Source of the DNA: Pyrinomonadaceae bacterium
GTDB lineage: Bacteria > Acidobacteriota > Blastocatellia > Pyrinomonadales > Pyrinomonadaceae
NCBI GenBank assembly: GCA_017983495.1
Contig: JAGOBH010000005.1
Location: 124,001 to 188,000, forward strand
Length of the DNA: 64,000 nt
Direction of reading: 5' to 3'
Of the stretch, positions 18,992-27,763 are shown piece by piece. The notes below the pieces were generated by a model. It made no database searches, was not told the origin of the DNA, and worked only from the letters and a program-made list of their open reading frames with translations. Position numbers and translations under genes: made by a program. Numbering within the stretch: position 1 is the first letter of the stretch; each line of letters begins with the position of its first letter.

Positions 18992-20146
18992 CTAACCGTC
19001 GTCGCCCAATCCAATTTCCGACCGCAACTGTGTGTATAAAGTGACTTGACCAGATGATCCAGGCACAAACTTTTGTTTATTAAAGTCTGAGTCAACCAAA
19101 GAGCACTTTTGGAAGAGCCTTTTGTAATGATCACGTGGAACAACCGCTCCGATTGATCCATACGACAAATATACATCTTTAAACAATCGCATGAGCGCGA
19201 TAAACCCGGTCGAGCGATTCAAGATCATGTCCGCCTTAACCTTGTCCCAAGCAGTCGGCCATGTTTCTCTGACGGCAGCGAAGTACTCCCAAATAATCGT
19301 CGCAATTTCACCGTCTTTTTCGTCAATAAAAAGATTGCGCAGAGGCCTATTCTCTAATTCTTTTCCTTCATACTTTGCTGGGACTTTTCCTCGTTTATAG
19401 ATGTCCCTGTCTGACATCGGATTCTTTGAAATGTACTTAATCAAACCTTCCGAGAACGTTGCCTGGGTGATAGTTTCTTTTTCCGTATCCGCCGCCGTGC
19501 CCAATATCTTTATCTTCTCAAAGAATGGGCTTTCCTTTTTCTGATTCAGAGCCCGGACAATAGTGTGACAAGTCCTTTGCGGGCTCCGATGGGTCGCGAA
19601 TGTAAAAAGGTTTGCAACTAGCGAATTATTTACCTTTGTTTGCGTCTTGTTGATTGTTGCAAATACGAGAGCTTGATCCTCGATTTCCATGCCAACAAAA
19701 ATTGTAACTATTACGTCAAAGTCGCCCGCTTTACCTTCAAACTCAGCGAGTCCAGCAATTCGATGTTGGCCATCCAAAACTTTTGCAATATTGTCCCTAT
19801 AAGGCAACGAGAGGGTAGATGTTTTACTGTCAAAGGTTGCGTCTTCTGGATCAATGTGCAGAATTACGGAAGTGGGAAAGGTTGCGTCGACCAAGTTTAC
19901 ATAATCGCCAATTTCCTTAACGCGGTTTTTAGATAACTCGCGCTGTATTCCGGTATATACTTCTATCTCCCGCATTCCCGAATGTTTCTCAACGGCGTTC
20001 ATTTCCGTTTCCGTTTCAAGACGATGGATATCCGCGTACGAGATCTTAATCAGGTCCTGAAACTGCATTACACCAGTATAAAAAGTTCCGATAGGTTGTT
20101 TTAATTGCAGGCATTTGAATTCAAATGGCTCGTCGGCTTCTCGCAT
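18992..20146 (-). CDS. DGQHR-domain (DndB-like) protein
   Basis: A 384-residue protein with the diagnostic motif VLDGQHRIAGL (DGQHR at residues 125-129), followed by FATINKTQTKVNNSL, a pattern shared with DndB and related DGQHR proteins. DndB is the regulator of DNA phosphorothioate modification; other DGQHR proteins occur in defence islands. No dndC/D/E genes are present, so it is not part of a standard Dnd system. It begins 2 nt after the stop of the membrane-protein gene, indicating tight co-translation. It is the last gene of a five-gene minus-strand operon with low GC compared with its flanks. Confidence 0.8.
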   Translation of the reverse strand: MREADEPFEFKCLQLKQPIGTFYTGVMQFQDLIKISYADIHRLETETEMNAVEKHSGMREIEVYTGIQRELSKNRVKEIGDYVNLVDATFPTSVILHIDPEDATFDSKTSTLSLPYRDNIAKVLDGQHRIAGLAEFEGKAGDFDVIVTIFVGMEIEDQALVFATINKTQTKVNNSLVANLFTFATHRSPQRTCHTIVRALNQKKESPFFEKIKILGTAADTEKETITQATFSEGLIKYISKNPMSDRDIYKRGKVPAKYEGKELENRPLRNLFIDEKDGEIATIIWEYFAAVRETWPTAWDKVKADMILNRSTGFIALMRLFKDVYLSYGSIGAVVPRDHYKRLFQKCSLVDSDFNKQKFVPGSSGQVTLYTQLRSEIGLGDDG

Positions 20147-20148
20147 AT

Positions 20149-20673
20149 TTATTCATTTGGTAGAGATTTTACAATCTTGTCGATCGGTTTTCGCAGGTTT
20201 TTCGGTTTCATTAGCTCTTTTAGCCGTTCAAGTTTGTATTTCTCCGGATCGGCATGTTCGTGGCTAACCCGACTCGCAATGAAATAGAGTACTAAGGAAA
20301 TAAAGAACACAGGAACTGATGTCCAAAAAAGTACGGTCGTATCAAAACCAGGAACTGACAACTTCCAAGCATAGAAAAGGGAAACAAACACAAGGAGCAC
20401 GAAGGATAGAATCGCAAGCAGGCCAAAGGTGTCGTCAATTTTTGCAACGTACCTAAGGAAAATATAGCCCGCAGAGGTAAACAGAGTGGCAGCGTACAAA
20501 TAGAACTGACCGTCTCCAAAAAAGACACTCCAACCCATCCATTGAGGAGCTACAAAAAAGTAAAATAGTACACCAATAATAAGTGGCAAAACATTTCCAA
20601 TCACATTTACCGCAAAGTACAACAAAATCTCTCTGCGTAGTTCCCCTATCTTTTTGAAAATCGTAAATTCCAA
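20149..20673 (-). CDS. Four-helix membrane protein in the defence operon
   Basis: A 174-residue protein of no recognised family. Four hydrophobic segments (about residues 15-40, 52-75, 80-103 and 112-132) are followed by a charged cytoplasmic-type tail of about 40 residues rich in Lys and Glu (EKYKLERLKELMKPKNLRK). It lies between the endonuclease (30 nt upstream) and the DGQHR gene (2 nt downstream). Small membrane proteins in defence operons often act as effectors that disrupt the membrane, but that is only an analogy here. Confidence 0.7.
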   Translation of the reverse strand: MEFTIFKKIGELRREILLYFAVNVIGNVLPLIIGVLFYFFVAPQWMGWSVFFGDGQFYLYAATLFTSAGYIFLRYVAKIDDTFGLLAILSFVLLVFVSLFYAWKLSVPGFDTTVLFWTSVPVFFISLVLYFIASRVSHEHADPEKYKLERLKELMKPKNLRKPIDKIVKSLPNE

Positions 20674-20703
20674 TTGTTTACCTTATTTGGCTGGTTTTTT
20701 ATG

Positions 20704-21741
20704 TCAAGCGGCCTCTACTCCAAGAAACGCCATGTCCACTTGGGTCCGTTTGTTGCCGAACAATCTATCATCACCGTCCCAGACTGTCAGAATATTATGG
20801 TCAGACTGAAGGTAATCGATCATCCAGTTAAACTTCGGCGAAGGTTTTCGTTCGACGACCATTACAAGCTGCGCATTTGGAAGGTTCTGTAGATAGCGAT
20901 ATTCATAAAGTTGACTCAAACCTGAACGCATTTGGCTTTTCGTATTCGCTTCGGTGAGTGATTTCATCTCGAATATATAGTCAACATCTGCAAATCTTGT
21001 AGCAAGATCAATCAAATAGTTGTATCGAGGAATTGAACCTTGTCCCTTTATTCGCTTGGCTACCAAATTCACAAGATGCCGATGTGCATTGTCGGCCCGT
21101 TCCGTTGCAACTTGGTCCCGGTAAGTGACGATTGTTTTCCTGGCTTTATTTGCTCTGGCCGCGACAGCCTCATATTCACTCAGGTCGGTCGTTCTCGGTA
21201 GAATCGGTTCATCGACATCGGTGAACTCCAGGATCGGCACTTTCTTATTAATCAATGCACTTGAGAGAAAGAATCTATCACCTCGTCTTGTGACCATTTC
21301 TACCGCTTCCAGCCAAGCCACAACGGAACTAAAGCGACGAGGCGCCATTGAATCGGTGGTAATATCCGCGACGCTCACAATAAAATCGACAATGTTATCT
21401 CGGGTCACTCCATCTGCGTTGTTTAATTCGAGGAACGGAATTATACGTTGGAATACTCTCGCACTAAGAAGCGCTCCAAGAAGGGTAGGGTGCTGAACGG
21501 ATGGATTATTTTGGACAAATTCTTGACCAACCGGTGTTAGTACAGAGTGATTTCGAGTGGGCGTAATAATAAAGCCAAGGATTTCCGCTGCCTTTCGATA
21601 ATATCGTCCCTGGCGTTCGACCTTGCCGATTGTCGCGGCAATATCTTGAAAGGTCTGACCGCCATTCGCGATGCAAATTACCGTCCGAACGACGTCTTCT
21701 AATACATCAGCTTGGGGAATTTCATCACTTGGAATCTTCAT
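20704..21741 (-). CDS. Type II restriction endonuclease candidate, winged helix plus PD-(D/E)XK
   Basis: A 345-residue protein. The N-terminal half has winged-helix-like stretches (about 13-75 and 105-165) resembling recognition domains of Type IIS enzymes. The C-terminal part has a PD-(D/E)XK-like core: D245 in YNYLIDLATRF, D254, and E258-x-K260 in DYIFEMKS, followed by SGLSQLYEYR, a helix common after the nuclease motif. It begins 1 nt after the upstream methyltransferase stop. Two different adenine methyltransferases next to it fit an asymmetric target needing separate methylation of each strand. The recognition sequence is unknown; restriction activity is inferred. Confidence 0.78.
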   Translation of the reverse strand: MKIPSDEIPQADVLEDVVRTVICIANGGQTFQDIAATIGKVERQGRYYRKAAEILGFIITPTRNHSVLTPVGQEFVQNNPSVQHPTLLGALLSARVFQRIIPFLELNNADGVTRDNIVDFIVSVADITTDSMAPRRFSSVVAWLEAVEMVTRRGDRFFLSSALINKKVPILEFTDVDEPILPRTTDLSEYEAVAARANKARKTIVTYRDQVATERADNAHRHLVNLVAKRIKGQGSIPRYNYLIDLATRFADVDYIFEMKSLTEANTKSQMRSGLSQLYEYRYLQNLPNAQLVMVVERKPSPKFNWMIDYLQSDHNILTVWDGDDRLFGNKRTQVDMAFLGVEAA

Positions 21742-21742
21742 A

Positions 21743-22726
21743 CTAACGTCCTATAAAGAGGTATTCTTGAACTCTGTTATTCGCGTTCCCAATCTTATGG
21801 TTCTGGTTGCCAAATGAGTACGTATGATCGATTTCATGGCAAACAACGTCGCTCTTGTATTTGCCTAATAGCTTGAGAAGTTCTTCCTTGGTTGGGAAGC
21901 TGTTCGACGAATAGGAAACGACAATGATCGAATTTTCAAATTTTGAAAACAGCTTGTCAAAAGCATCGAAGGTTGATGTACGTCTCGAAAATGGTGAATC
22001 GTAACTCTTAAACTTCTTCACAGCCGTATGATCTTGGAGTTCAACGTCTTTCCAGTTTTTGACCAATCCTTCTACAAAATGGTACCGACGGACATAATCG
22101 TTATCTGATTTCGGAGAGAAATACGGAGGGTCCAGATATACCAAATCCGCAGAAACCGTGCACTCTTCGGTGCGACGATTGTGCGCCGAATTCATCTTCC
22201 CGTTATCAAACACAGCTCGATTGAAAATACCTACACTTTCAACGAAGTGCTCGAGGAGGGTCTTTCGCATATCGGAACGACCATCGTTGTATCGTTCACC
22301 AACAAAGGTGAAGATGCCCCTCGAACGCTTCTTGATACATGCCCGAACCAAAGCGGAATGTGCCAAGGCTCGTTTGTGTTCATTTTTTATTGTTCCAATG
22401 TTTGCTCTTACCTTATCGAGAAACGCGTTTTCAGTATCGTCGAAGAAAATGTTGCTAAATCTGTTCTGAATAAAACCGTCGTTGACGTTATCGGCCAATA
22501 ACCTGTCCAAATCTTTCTCGCCAAGTTTTACCGACGCGTTCTCGATTATTGCCTTAGAAGTAACGAAACTAAATGTTAGGAAGTCATTGGTTATTACTCT
22601 CTTGCCCTTGCATTTCAAGAAATATGAGACTACGTTGCTCCCAGCAAAGGCGTCGTAAACTGTTTCAAATGGTAAGTCCTTTATATGATCCCAGATTTCG
22701 GGCAATATCTTATTCTTGCTCCCCAT
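21743..22726 (-). CDS. D12-class adenine-specific DNA methyltransferase (second of pair)
   Basis: A 327-residue N6-adenine methyltransferase. The AdoMet site appears as DAFAGSNVVSYF (residues 25-36) and the catalytic motif as YLDPPYFSP (DPPY at 199-202), the alpha-type order of D12/Dam enzymes. It lacks the WAGGK opening of its neighbour and is clearly a different branch. The start at 22726 (MGSKNKIL) retains the G(S)K-N-K motif expected at the N-terminus. It overlaps functionally with the nuclease gene that follows by 1 nt. Confidence 0.88.
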   Translation of the reverse strand: MGSKNKILPEIWDHIKDLPFETVYDAFAGSNVVSYFLKCKGKRVITNDFLTFSFVTSKAIIENASVKLGEKDLDRLLADNVNDGFIQNRFSNIFFDDTENAFLDKVRANIGTIKNEHKRALAHSALVRACIKKRSRGIFTFVGERYNDGRSDMRKTLLEHFVESVGIFNRAVFDNGKMNSAHNRRTEECTVSADLVYLDPPYFSPKSDNDYVRRYHFVEGLVKNWKDVELQDHTAVKKFKSYDSPFSRRTSTFDAFDKLFSKFENSIIVVSYSSNSFPTKEELLKLLGKYKSDVVCHEIDHTYSFGNQNHKIGNANNRVQEYLFIGR

Positions 22727-22788
22727 GTAACGCGTACCTGGAAAACACTGAAACTGATCGATCGCTAATTCGGTGGCCTGTTGCGTAA

Positions 22789-23631
22789 TTAAAATCCTCC
22801 GAAGACAATTAGGTCTTCGCCAACTCTTGTTTTTGCGTTACTACTTATCAAACGTTTGGAACTTACAATCTTTCTATCATAGTTCTTGAAGAGTTCCATA
22901 ATCGATTCGTGGGCGGAATTAGTGAGAATTACCTTACAACCAAGATCAACTAACTTGGTAAATTCATTTGCCAGTTCTTCTTGGTCTTTTATATAGAATC
23001 TTTCCTTTGTATAACGTTTAAAATCCGCATACTTTCCAACTGGTAGGTAAGGAGGATCTAGAAAGATGAAATCACCCTTCGCGGCATTAGTTCTTAAAAC
23101 ATCTTTGTAATCGCCACTGACGATTGTCGTTCCTTTCAATGTTGCACTTGCCTTTCGTAGCACGTCTGGTTGTAGAAAATTTGCACCAATAGCTCCATTG
23201 TATGGCGTATTGAATTCACCTTTCTGGTTTACTCGGTAGAGACCATTGAAACATGTTTTGTTCAAATATATTAGTCGTGCTGAACGTTCAAGATCACTAA
23301 GTTCCGACGTATCCAAGGATCGAATCTGATAAAACGTTGTCTTATTATTAACAAAGCTTCGTAACCGGTCGATTAGATTTTCTACGTCGTCTCGAACAGT
23401 CGTGTATGTGATAACCAATTCTTCATTCGAGTCCGCGAGGATGGAATTAGAATTACCTAACGCAAAAAACAGTGCGCCGCCGCCGACAAACGGCTCGATG
23501 TATTTGTTGAATTGTTTTGGTGTCAATTCGAGCAGGTACGGCAAAAGTTGGGACTTTCCACCAGCCCATTTTAGAAATGGACGGGCAGATGAGGTTGAAA
23601 TGTCGTGAATCAGCTTGGCGCTCGTGGTCAT
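22789..23631 (-). CDS. Dam-family DNA adenine methyltransferase (first of pair)
   Basis: A 280-residue N6-adenine methyltransferase with the full Dam/DpnM signature: FLKWAGGKSQLLP near the N-terminus, PFVGGGALFF (residues 47-56) for AdoMet, CFNGLYRVNQKGEFN for target contacts, and FLDPPYLP (DPPY at 192-195). Dam-family enzymes often recognise GATC-containing sites, but specificity cannot be read directly. It is the first gene of the AT-rich operon; a 62-nt gap separates it from the second methyltransferase, so an internal promoter is possible. Confidence 0.92.
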   Translation of the reverse strand: MTTSAKLIHDISTSSARPFLKWAGGKSQLLPYLLELTPKQFNKYIEPFVGGGALFFALGNSNSILADSNEELVITYTTVRDDVENLIDRLRSFVNNKTTFYQIRSLDTSELSDLERSARLIYLNKTCFNGLYRVNQKGEFNTPYNGAIGANFLQPDVLRKASATLKGTTIVSGDYKDVLRTNAAKGDFIFLDPPYLPVGKYADFKRYTKERFYIKDQEELANEFTKLVDLGCKVILTNSAHESIMELFKNYDRKIVSSKRLISSNAKTRVGEDLIVFGGF

Positions 23632-24147
23632 GAAAACTCTGAAGGTCTTATTCTAAATTAATTATTGAATTTTTGTCATTTTGAGCGTCGTCTTATTAGG
23701 GATTAGGACCGGGGTCGGACCTGCGAAATTACGATTATTCTACGCTCAAAGGGTTGAGCAAAGTATAAAGCATTAAGGCAAAAGTAAGAAGGCAAAATAG
23801 GAATAATGGAAAAGTGAAAGAGTGAAAAAGGGGTTGAGGCGTTGTCCGTGGTCAGTGGTCAGTGGTCAGAGGGGGAAAGAAGAAGAGGAGAAGAGGGGAA
23901 GATGCGAAGGGGTTGAGCGGCGGGCAGTTTCGGCGGATATTTGGTAATGTAATGGTTGAGTACGAGCAGGCGGTTGGCTGGGAACAGAGCGACAAACGAA
24001 AGCCCTGGATCCACGACAAGCTACAATAAAATGACGTGCCGAGATTCCTAATTCAGGGCCGACCTTTCAGAAGTACATCTACCGTTCGAGCGACTCTGAA
24101 TACATTAGTACATTCGTTCGGACCGACTTCTTGGAACCATTGACGAA
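23632..24147. repeat. Intergenic repeats upstream of the defence operon
   Basis: No gene seen. It holds the first copy of a degenerate direct repeat (23712-23785; GGGTCGGACCTGCGAAATT ... CATTAAGGCAAAAGT), the second copy of which is at 24656-24710, and a run of GTGGTCA heptamers (about 23848-23869) followed by a purine-rich tract. Confidence 0.65.
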
Positions 24148-24609
24148 ATGCTAATTCTATTTCTTGATTTCGACGGCGTGCTCAGACGGAAAAATTCGCC
24201 TCTTTACAAGCTTGAAACCAATCTCGTAACAAATTTTGAGGAAGCTCTTCGGGCTTTTCCCGAAGTCAGAATAGTAATTACTTCGAGTTGGCGAGAAGCC
24301 TTCGGCCTCAACGAAATACGTATGCTGTTTTCCACCGACATTGCGGTGCGGATCTTAGGTTTCACGCCTAGATCGCTTGATTTGCAGGACTTCTATCGTT
24401 TTCGAGAGGTCTTAGCCTACCTCAAACGTTTTCACACCTTACAAACCCCGTGGATGGCCGTAGACGATGACCCGGAACACTATCCGCACGACGCCCCGGT
24501 ACTGCTCGTTGATCCCACCCGAGGTCTCGACGCAGAAATGGCTATTGAGTTAAGAGTCCGACTTGCGAACTGCATGAGCAAAGTGAATATTTCCACGCCC
24601 AACTCATAA
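24148..24609 (+). CDS. HAD-family hydrolase-like protein (HAD_SAK-type)
   Basis: A 153-residue protein opening with ILFLDFDGVLRRKNSP, the HAD motif I (DxDG), followed by IVITSSWREAF, the SSWR motif typical of the small HAD group linked to RNA repair (HAD in Swiss Army Knife RNA repair proteins), and WMAVDDDPEHYP as a motif IV-like acidic triplet. The substrate is unknown. It is a lone gene flanked by two copies of a direct repeat, next to the restriction-modification operon, so it may be a mobile defence or stress cargo gene. Confidence 0.8.
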   Translation: MLILFLDFDGVLRRKNSPLYKLETNLVTNFEEALRAFPEVRIVITSSWREAFGLNEIRMLFSTDIAVRILGFTPRSLDLQDFYRFREVLAYLKRFHTLQTPWMAVDDDPEHYPHDAPVLLVDPTRGLDAEMAIELRVRLANCMSKVNISTPNS

Positions 24610-24655
24610 AATTAGCTAAAATCAGGGCGAATTTTTCACCCCCCAGGAAAATCGA

Positions 24656-24710
24656 GGGTCTGACCTGCGAAATTGCGATCATTTTAAGCACAAAGCACTA
24701 AGGCAAAAGT
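24656..24710. repeat. Second copy of the direct repeat flanking the HAD gene
   Basis: GGGTCTGACCTGCGAAATT, GCGATCATT and AAGCACTAAGGCAAAAGT match 23712-23785 apart from an extra stretch of about 19 nt in the first copy and scattered substitutions. Confidence 0.7.
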
Positions 24711-24799
24711 TGGAGGGGAAAGTTTTGCTTGTTAATTTTCTGCTAGATCGCTTTTGCAAGGCGGCCGGGGGGCGGGGCAGTGGTCAGGGGCCAGTGGCC

Positions 24800-24991
24800 G
24801 GTGGTCAGAGGGATCGAGGTCCCAAGTCCCAAGTCCCAGAAGTCCCAAGGCGGTCGGCAGTGGTCAGTGGTCGGTGGTCGGTGGCCAGTGGGGGAAGGAA
24901 GAAGAGGGGAAGAGGGGTGGAGCAGTGGTCGGTGGTCGGTGGTCAGAGGGATCGAGGTCCCAAGTCCCAAGTCCCAGAAGTCCCAAGGCGG
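24800..24991. repeat. Exact 54-bp direct repeat within GTGGTCA-type low-complexity DNA
   Basis: Positions 24800-24853 and 24938-24991 are identical (GGTGGTCAGAGGGATCGAGG ... CCAAGGCGG). Between them are tandem GGTCAGT/GGTCGGT words and a purine tract. The long open frames that run through this stretch come from its low complexity and are not supported as genes. Confidence 0.85.
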
Positions 24992-25003
24992 GGGAAGGAA
25001 GAA

Positions 25004-25039
25004 GGGGAGAAGGGGAGACGGGGAGAAGGGGAGATGGGG
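25004..25039 (+). repeat. Five evenly spaced G4 tracts (G-quadruplex candidate)
   Basis: Five runs of GGGG at 25004, 25012, 25020, 25028 and 25036 are spaced exactly 8 nt apart (GGGGAGAA period), inside a purine tract just downstream of the 3' end of mglA. This could fold as a G-quadruplex on the plus strand or form a triplex. Confidence 0.6.
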
Positions 25040-25129
25040 AGAAGAGGAATAAAAAAAGAGAGGCGAGGGTTGCTCGGCTCTCTTTTTTGGTTTTTCGGAA
25101 CCCGGTCGCTGTTGCTGCCGGTTCTGACT

Positions 25130-25714
25130 TTAGCCCTTGCGGAGTTCGGTCAGGACTTGTTTAGCGACGGCCTTAAGCGTGTCGAAGACGCCGGTGCCGT
25201 TGGTGGCGACTGCTTCGAAAACGGGTTCGCCTTTGCGGACGAGTTCGGAAGACAGCTCTTCGATCGGCGTGACGTTTGGCAAATCGCGTTTGTTCAGCTG
25301 AAGGACGTACGGGATCTGGGCAAGGTCGTAGCCTTGCGAACCGAGATTTTCTTCAAGGTTATAGAGCGATTCGATATTGGCGTCCATTCGCTCGTCCTGG
25401 CTGTCAGCGACAAAGACGACGCCGTCCACGCCTTTCAGTATCAGCTTACGCGAAGCGTCGTAATAGACCTGGCCGGGAACGGTGTAGAGGTGAAAACGCG
25501 TCTTAAATCCGCGAACCGTGCCGAGTTCGAGCGGCATGAAATCAAAGAAAAGCGTGCGGTCGGTCTCGGTGGCCAAGCTGATAAGCTTGCCCTTGGCCTG
25601 CGGGGCCGTCGAATCGTAGATGTATTGCAAGTTGGTCGTCTTGCCGCAAAGGCCCGGCCCGTAATAGACGATCTTGCAATTGATCTCTCGCGATGCGTAA
25701 TTAATAAAGGTCAT
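25130..25714 (-). CDS. mglA: MglA-like small Ras-family GTPase
   Basis: A 194-residue GTPase that sets cell polarity, controlling gliding or type IV pili in bacteria that have it. G-box motifs: [10 protein letters not shown] (G1), TVPGQVYY (G3, the MglA-type variant) and LQLNKRDLP (G4). It is encoded 72 nt downstream of mglB. A run of GGTCAGT words occupies 25721-25750, ending 6 nt before the start codon, so there is no normal ribosome site; translation may depend on mglB read-through or a weak site. Confidence 0.92.
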   Translation of the reverse strand: MTFINYASREINCKIVYYGPGLCGKTTNLQYIYDSTAPQAKGKLISLATETDRTLFFDFMPLELGTVRGFKTRFHLYTVPGQVYYDASRKLILKGVDGVVFVADSQDERMDANIESLYNLEENLGSQGYDLAQIPYVLQLNKRDLPNVTPIEELSSELVRKGEPVFEAVATNGTGVFDTLKAVAKQVLTELRKG

Positions 25715-25720
25715 AAGTTC

Positions 25721-25750
25721 GGTGGTCAGTGGTCAGTGGTCGGTGGTCAG
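25721..25750. repeat. GGTCAGT-type tandem words abutting the mglA start
   Basis: Four GGTCAGT/GGTCGGT units lie between mglB and mglA. The same word occurs at 23848-23869 and 24775-24950. Confidence 0.75.
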
Positions 25751-25786
25751 TTGCTCTTCTGACGACTGGCTACCTTCTACTAACTA

Positions 25787-26269
25787 CTAGCTAAATAAGC
25801 TGTCAATATCCTCGTCCGTGATCTCCGAGAAAAATGTGTTTTGGTTGATGCGATAGTTTGCCGAATCGCGGGTCGCTTCGTCAAGAATGGCGGCCACCTC
25901 AAAACTCGCACGTTTTGTCCTGATCTTGACCAGGCCGAGCGTCGAACGCTCGTCAAATACTACCACAAGCAGACTGCGGCCGATGACACTGATGTAAATG
26001 CTCTCGCGTTCGCCTTCGTGGACAACGCCGGGAAACGTGTCTTCGCCGATCAGCTTTGCCATGCTGCTGGTCGCGGCGACGTTACCGGCCGCCAGACTGG
26101 AAAAGCTGGTCGTGTCCATATCGCCAATATCACCATGAAAGGCGATCGGCTGGCCGTCGCGGTCGACCAGAAAAACAACACGGGCTGCACACTCAACGCA
26201 CAGACGCGCCAAAATGATCTTTAGCTTGTGAAACTGATGTTCCTGAATGATGAAGGGCGTTTCTGCCAT
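25787..26269 (-). CDS. mglB: MglB-like Roadblock/LC7 protein
   Basis: A 160-residue Roadblock/LC7-domain protein, the expected GTPase-activating partner of MglA. Recognisable segments: VFLVDRDGQPIAFHGD, the SLAAGNVAATSSMAKLIGE helix, and the SLLVVVFDERSTLGLVKIR strand pair. It is immediately upstream of mglA on the same strand, the conserved mglBA order. The C-terminal 30 residues extend beyond the core fold, like the MglA-contacting tail known in other MglB proteins. Confidence 0.9.
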   Translation of the reverse strand: MAETPFIIQEHQFHKLKIILARLCVECAARVVFLVDRDGQPIAFHGDIGDMDTTSFSSLAAGNVAATSSMAKLIGEDTFPGVVHEGERESIYISVIGRSLLVVVFDERSTLGLVKIRTKRASFEVAAILDEATRDSANYRINQNTFFSEITDEDIDSLFS

Positions 26270-26630
26270 TTGGTTTGCCGAGCCTAAGGCCAGGCCGAGG
26301 ATGTTTTATCGCTGTGTGAAATGAATAAGGCTATGTGGACGGGTGACGATACATCACACCGCAGGTTTAAACTTAGCACAACACCGAGGCGTGCGACAAG
26401 CCTTTTTTGCCGCAACGAACGATTTTAAGGCTGTCGAAAATTGTCGCCGTGCGACGCGCGGAGAATTTGCACCAAAACTATTTCTAACGAGTGCTATAAC
26501 TTTGATTGATGCCACGGAGCAAAAAATGGTAACATTCCAGAGTTCGGCAACGCTCGCCGGACCTGTAAAAATCCAGTTTATCGTTCGTTTCTCGCGATCA
26601 TCTCGATTTCCGGGCTGAGCCCCGGCCGCA
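26270..26630. other. Divergent intergenic region between mglB and yvcK
   Basis: About 360 nt without a credible gene. It must contain the promoters of both divergent transcripts, but no consensus pair stood out. Confidence 0.4.
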
Positions 26631-27662
26631 ATGAAACATCATCTATTTTCCGACAAAACGTCAGGGCTCAAGCTTGTAGCTATCGGCGGCGGCAATGGCC
26701 TTTCGACGCTGCTGTCCGGGCTCAAGCGATTTGTCCGCGCACGCGAGAACGAACCGATCTGGATCGAAAGCCTGTCGGCGATCGTCGCCGTCACCGACGA
26801 CGGCGGAAGTTCGGGCCGCCTGCGTGACGAACTGCAGATGCTGCCGCCGGGCGATATCCGCAATTGCATGGTCGCGCTTTCGGAAGATTCGCAGACGCTG
26901 TCCAAGCTGTTTCAGTATCGGTTTCGCGGCGATGGCGACCTGGGTGGGCATAGCTTTGGCAACCTGTTTCTGGCGGCATTGACCGAGGTCACGGGCGATT
27001 TTGCCGAGGCGGTAAAACTGTCGTCCGAGATCCTCGCCAGCAAGGGCCACATCTATCCGGCGACCGATGCCGACGTACGGCTCGCGGCCGAGCTGCTCGA
27101 CGGCAAGGTCGTCCGCGGCGAGACCAAGATCGGGCACGTCGGGCCGATGATCAAGCGGCTATTTCTCGAGCCGGCGGACTGTCAGCCGCTGCCCGAGGCG
27201 ATCGCCGCGATAAATGAGGCTGACGTTATCACTATCGGGCCGGGCTCGCTGTTTACCAGCCTGATACCGCCGATCCTTGTCGAAGGCGTCAGCGAAGCGA
27301 TCGCGGCCTCGGACGCGGTGAAGATCTTTATCTGCAATCTGATGACCCAACCGGGCGAGACTGACGGGCTAACATCGCTGCTTCATCTTGATTTAGTACG
27401 GCAATACGCACCGGCGATCGATTTTGACTTCGTCATCGTCAATGATCACCCGATCAGCGATAAGCAGCTCGAAATGTACGCGGGCGAAGGTGCCGAACAG
27501 ATCGGCGTGCATGGTTCGATCTCGCCGAAGACTATCGAGGGTGCCGAGATCGTATATGGTAATCTGTTGGATGAGGGCGAGAAGGTTCGACACCATCCCG
27601 AAAAATTGGCTCAGGTGACGCTGCTGTGCGCACTGCAGACAAAAGAAAAGGCGGCGAGGTGA
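26631..27662 (+). CDS. yvcK: YvcK/CofD-family protein (gluconeogenesis factor)
   Basis: A 343-residue protein of the YvcK branch of the CofD-like fold. It opens with LVAIGGGNGLSTLLSGLK and continues with AVTDDGGSSGRLR, GDIRNCMVAL and the GGHSFGNLFLAALTEVTG signature. YvcK binds UDP-sugars and in Bacillus is needed for growth on gluconeogenic carbon and for cell-wall balance. It stands upstream of glmU, the enzyme that makes UDP-GlcNAc, which fits a role in nucleotide-sugar homeostasis. The function is taken from the family. Confidence 0.92.
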   Translation: MKHHLFSDKTSGLKLVAIGGGNGLSTLLSGLKRFVRARENEPIWIESLSAIVAVTDDGGSSGRLRDELQMLPPGDIRNCMVALSEDSQTLSKLFQYRFRGDGDLGGHSFGNLFLAALTEVTGDFAEAVKLSSEILASKGHIYPATDADVRLAAELLDGKVVRGETKIGHVGPMIKRLFLEPADCQPLPEAIAAINEADVITIGPGSLFTSLIPPILVEGVSEAIAASDAVKIFICNLMTQPGETDGLTSLLHLDLVRQYAPAIDFDFVIVNDHPISDKQLEMYAGEGAEQIGVHGSISPKTIEGAEIVYGNLLDEGEKVRHHPEKLAQVTLLCALQTKEKAAR

Positions 27663-27677
27663 TCGAAGATCTGATTC

Positions 27678-27757
27678 AAACAGGATGCACAGGATATGCA
27701 GGATCTTTGCGTGGTCGCTAAATCGAATTTATCCTACCCATCCTGTTCATCCTGTTT
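27678..27757. repeat. ACAGGAT-word palindrome before glmU
   Basis: Two 27-nt arms (27678-27704 and 27731-27757), each made of three imperfect 9-mers around the word CAGGAT, are complementary to each other across a 26-nt spacer. The element ends 6 nt before the glmU start codon, where the ribosome site should be. A sister copy lies at 56982-57047. Confidence 0.85.
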
Positions 27758-27763
27758 AATTTA

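Noticed and set aside
24770-25010. CRISPR array from the regular repeats
   Set aside because: Units are tandem heptamers and one 54-bp duplication without unique spacers of constant length, and no cas genes are near.
24710-25762. 350-residue plus-strand frame across repeats and the mglA region
   Set aside because: It reads low-complexity repeat DNA and then the antisense of mglA, which has clear GTPase motifs.
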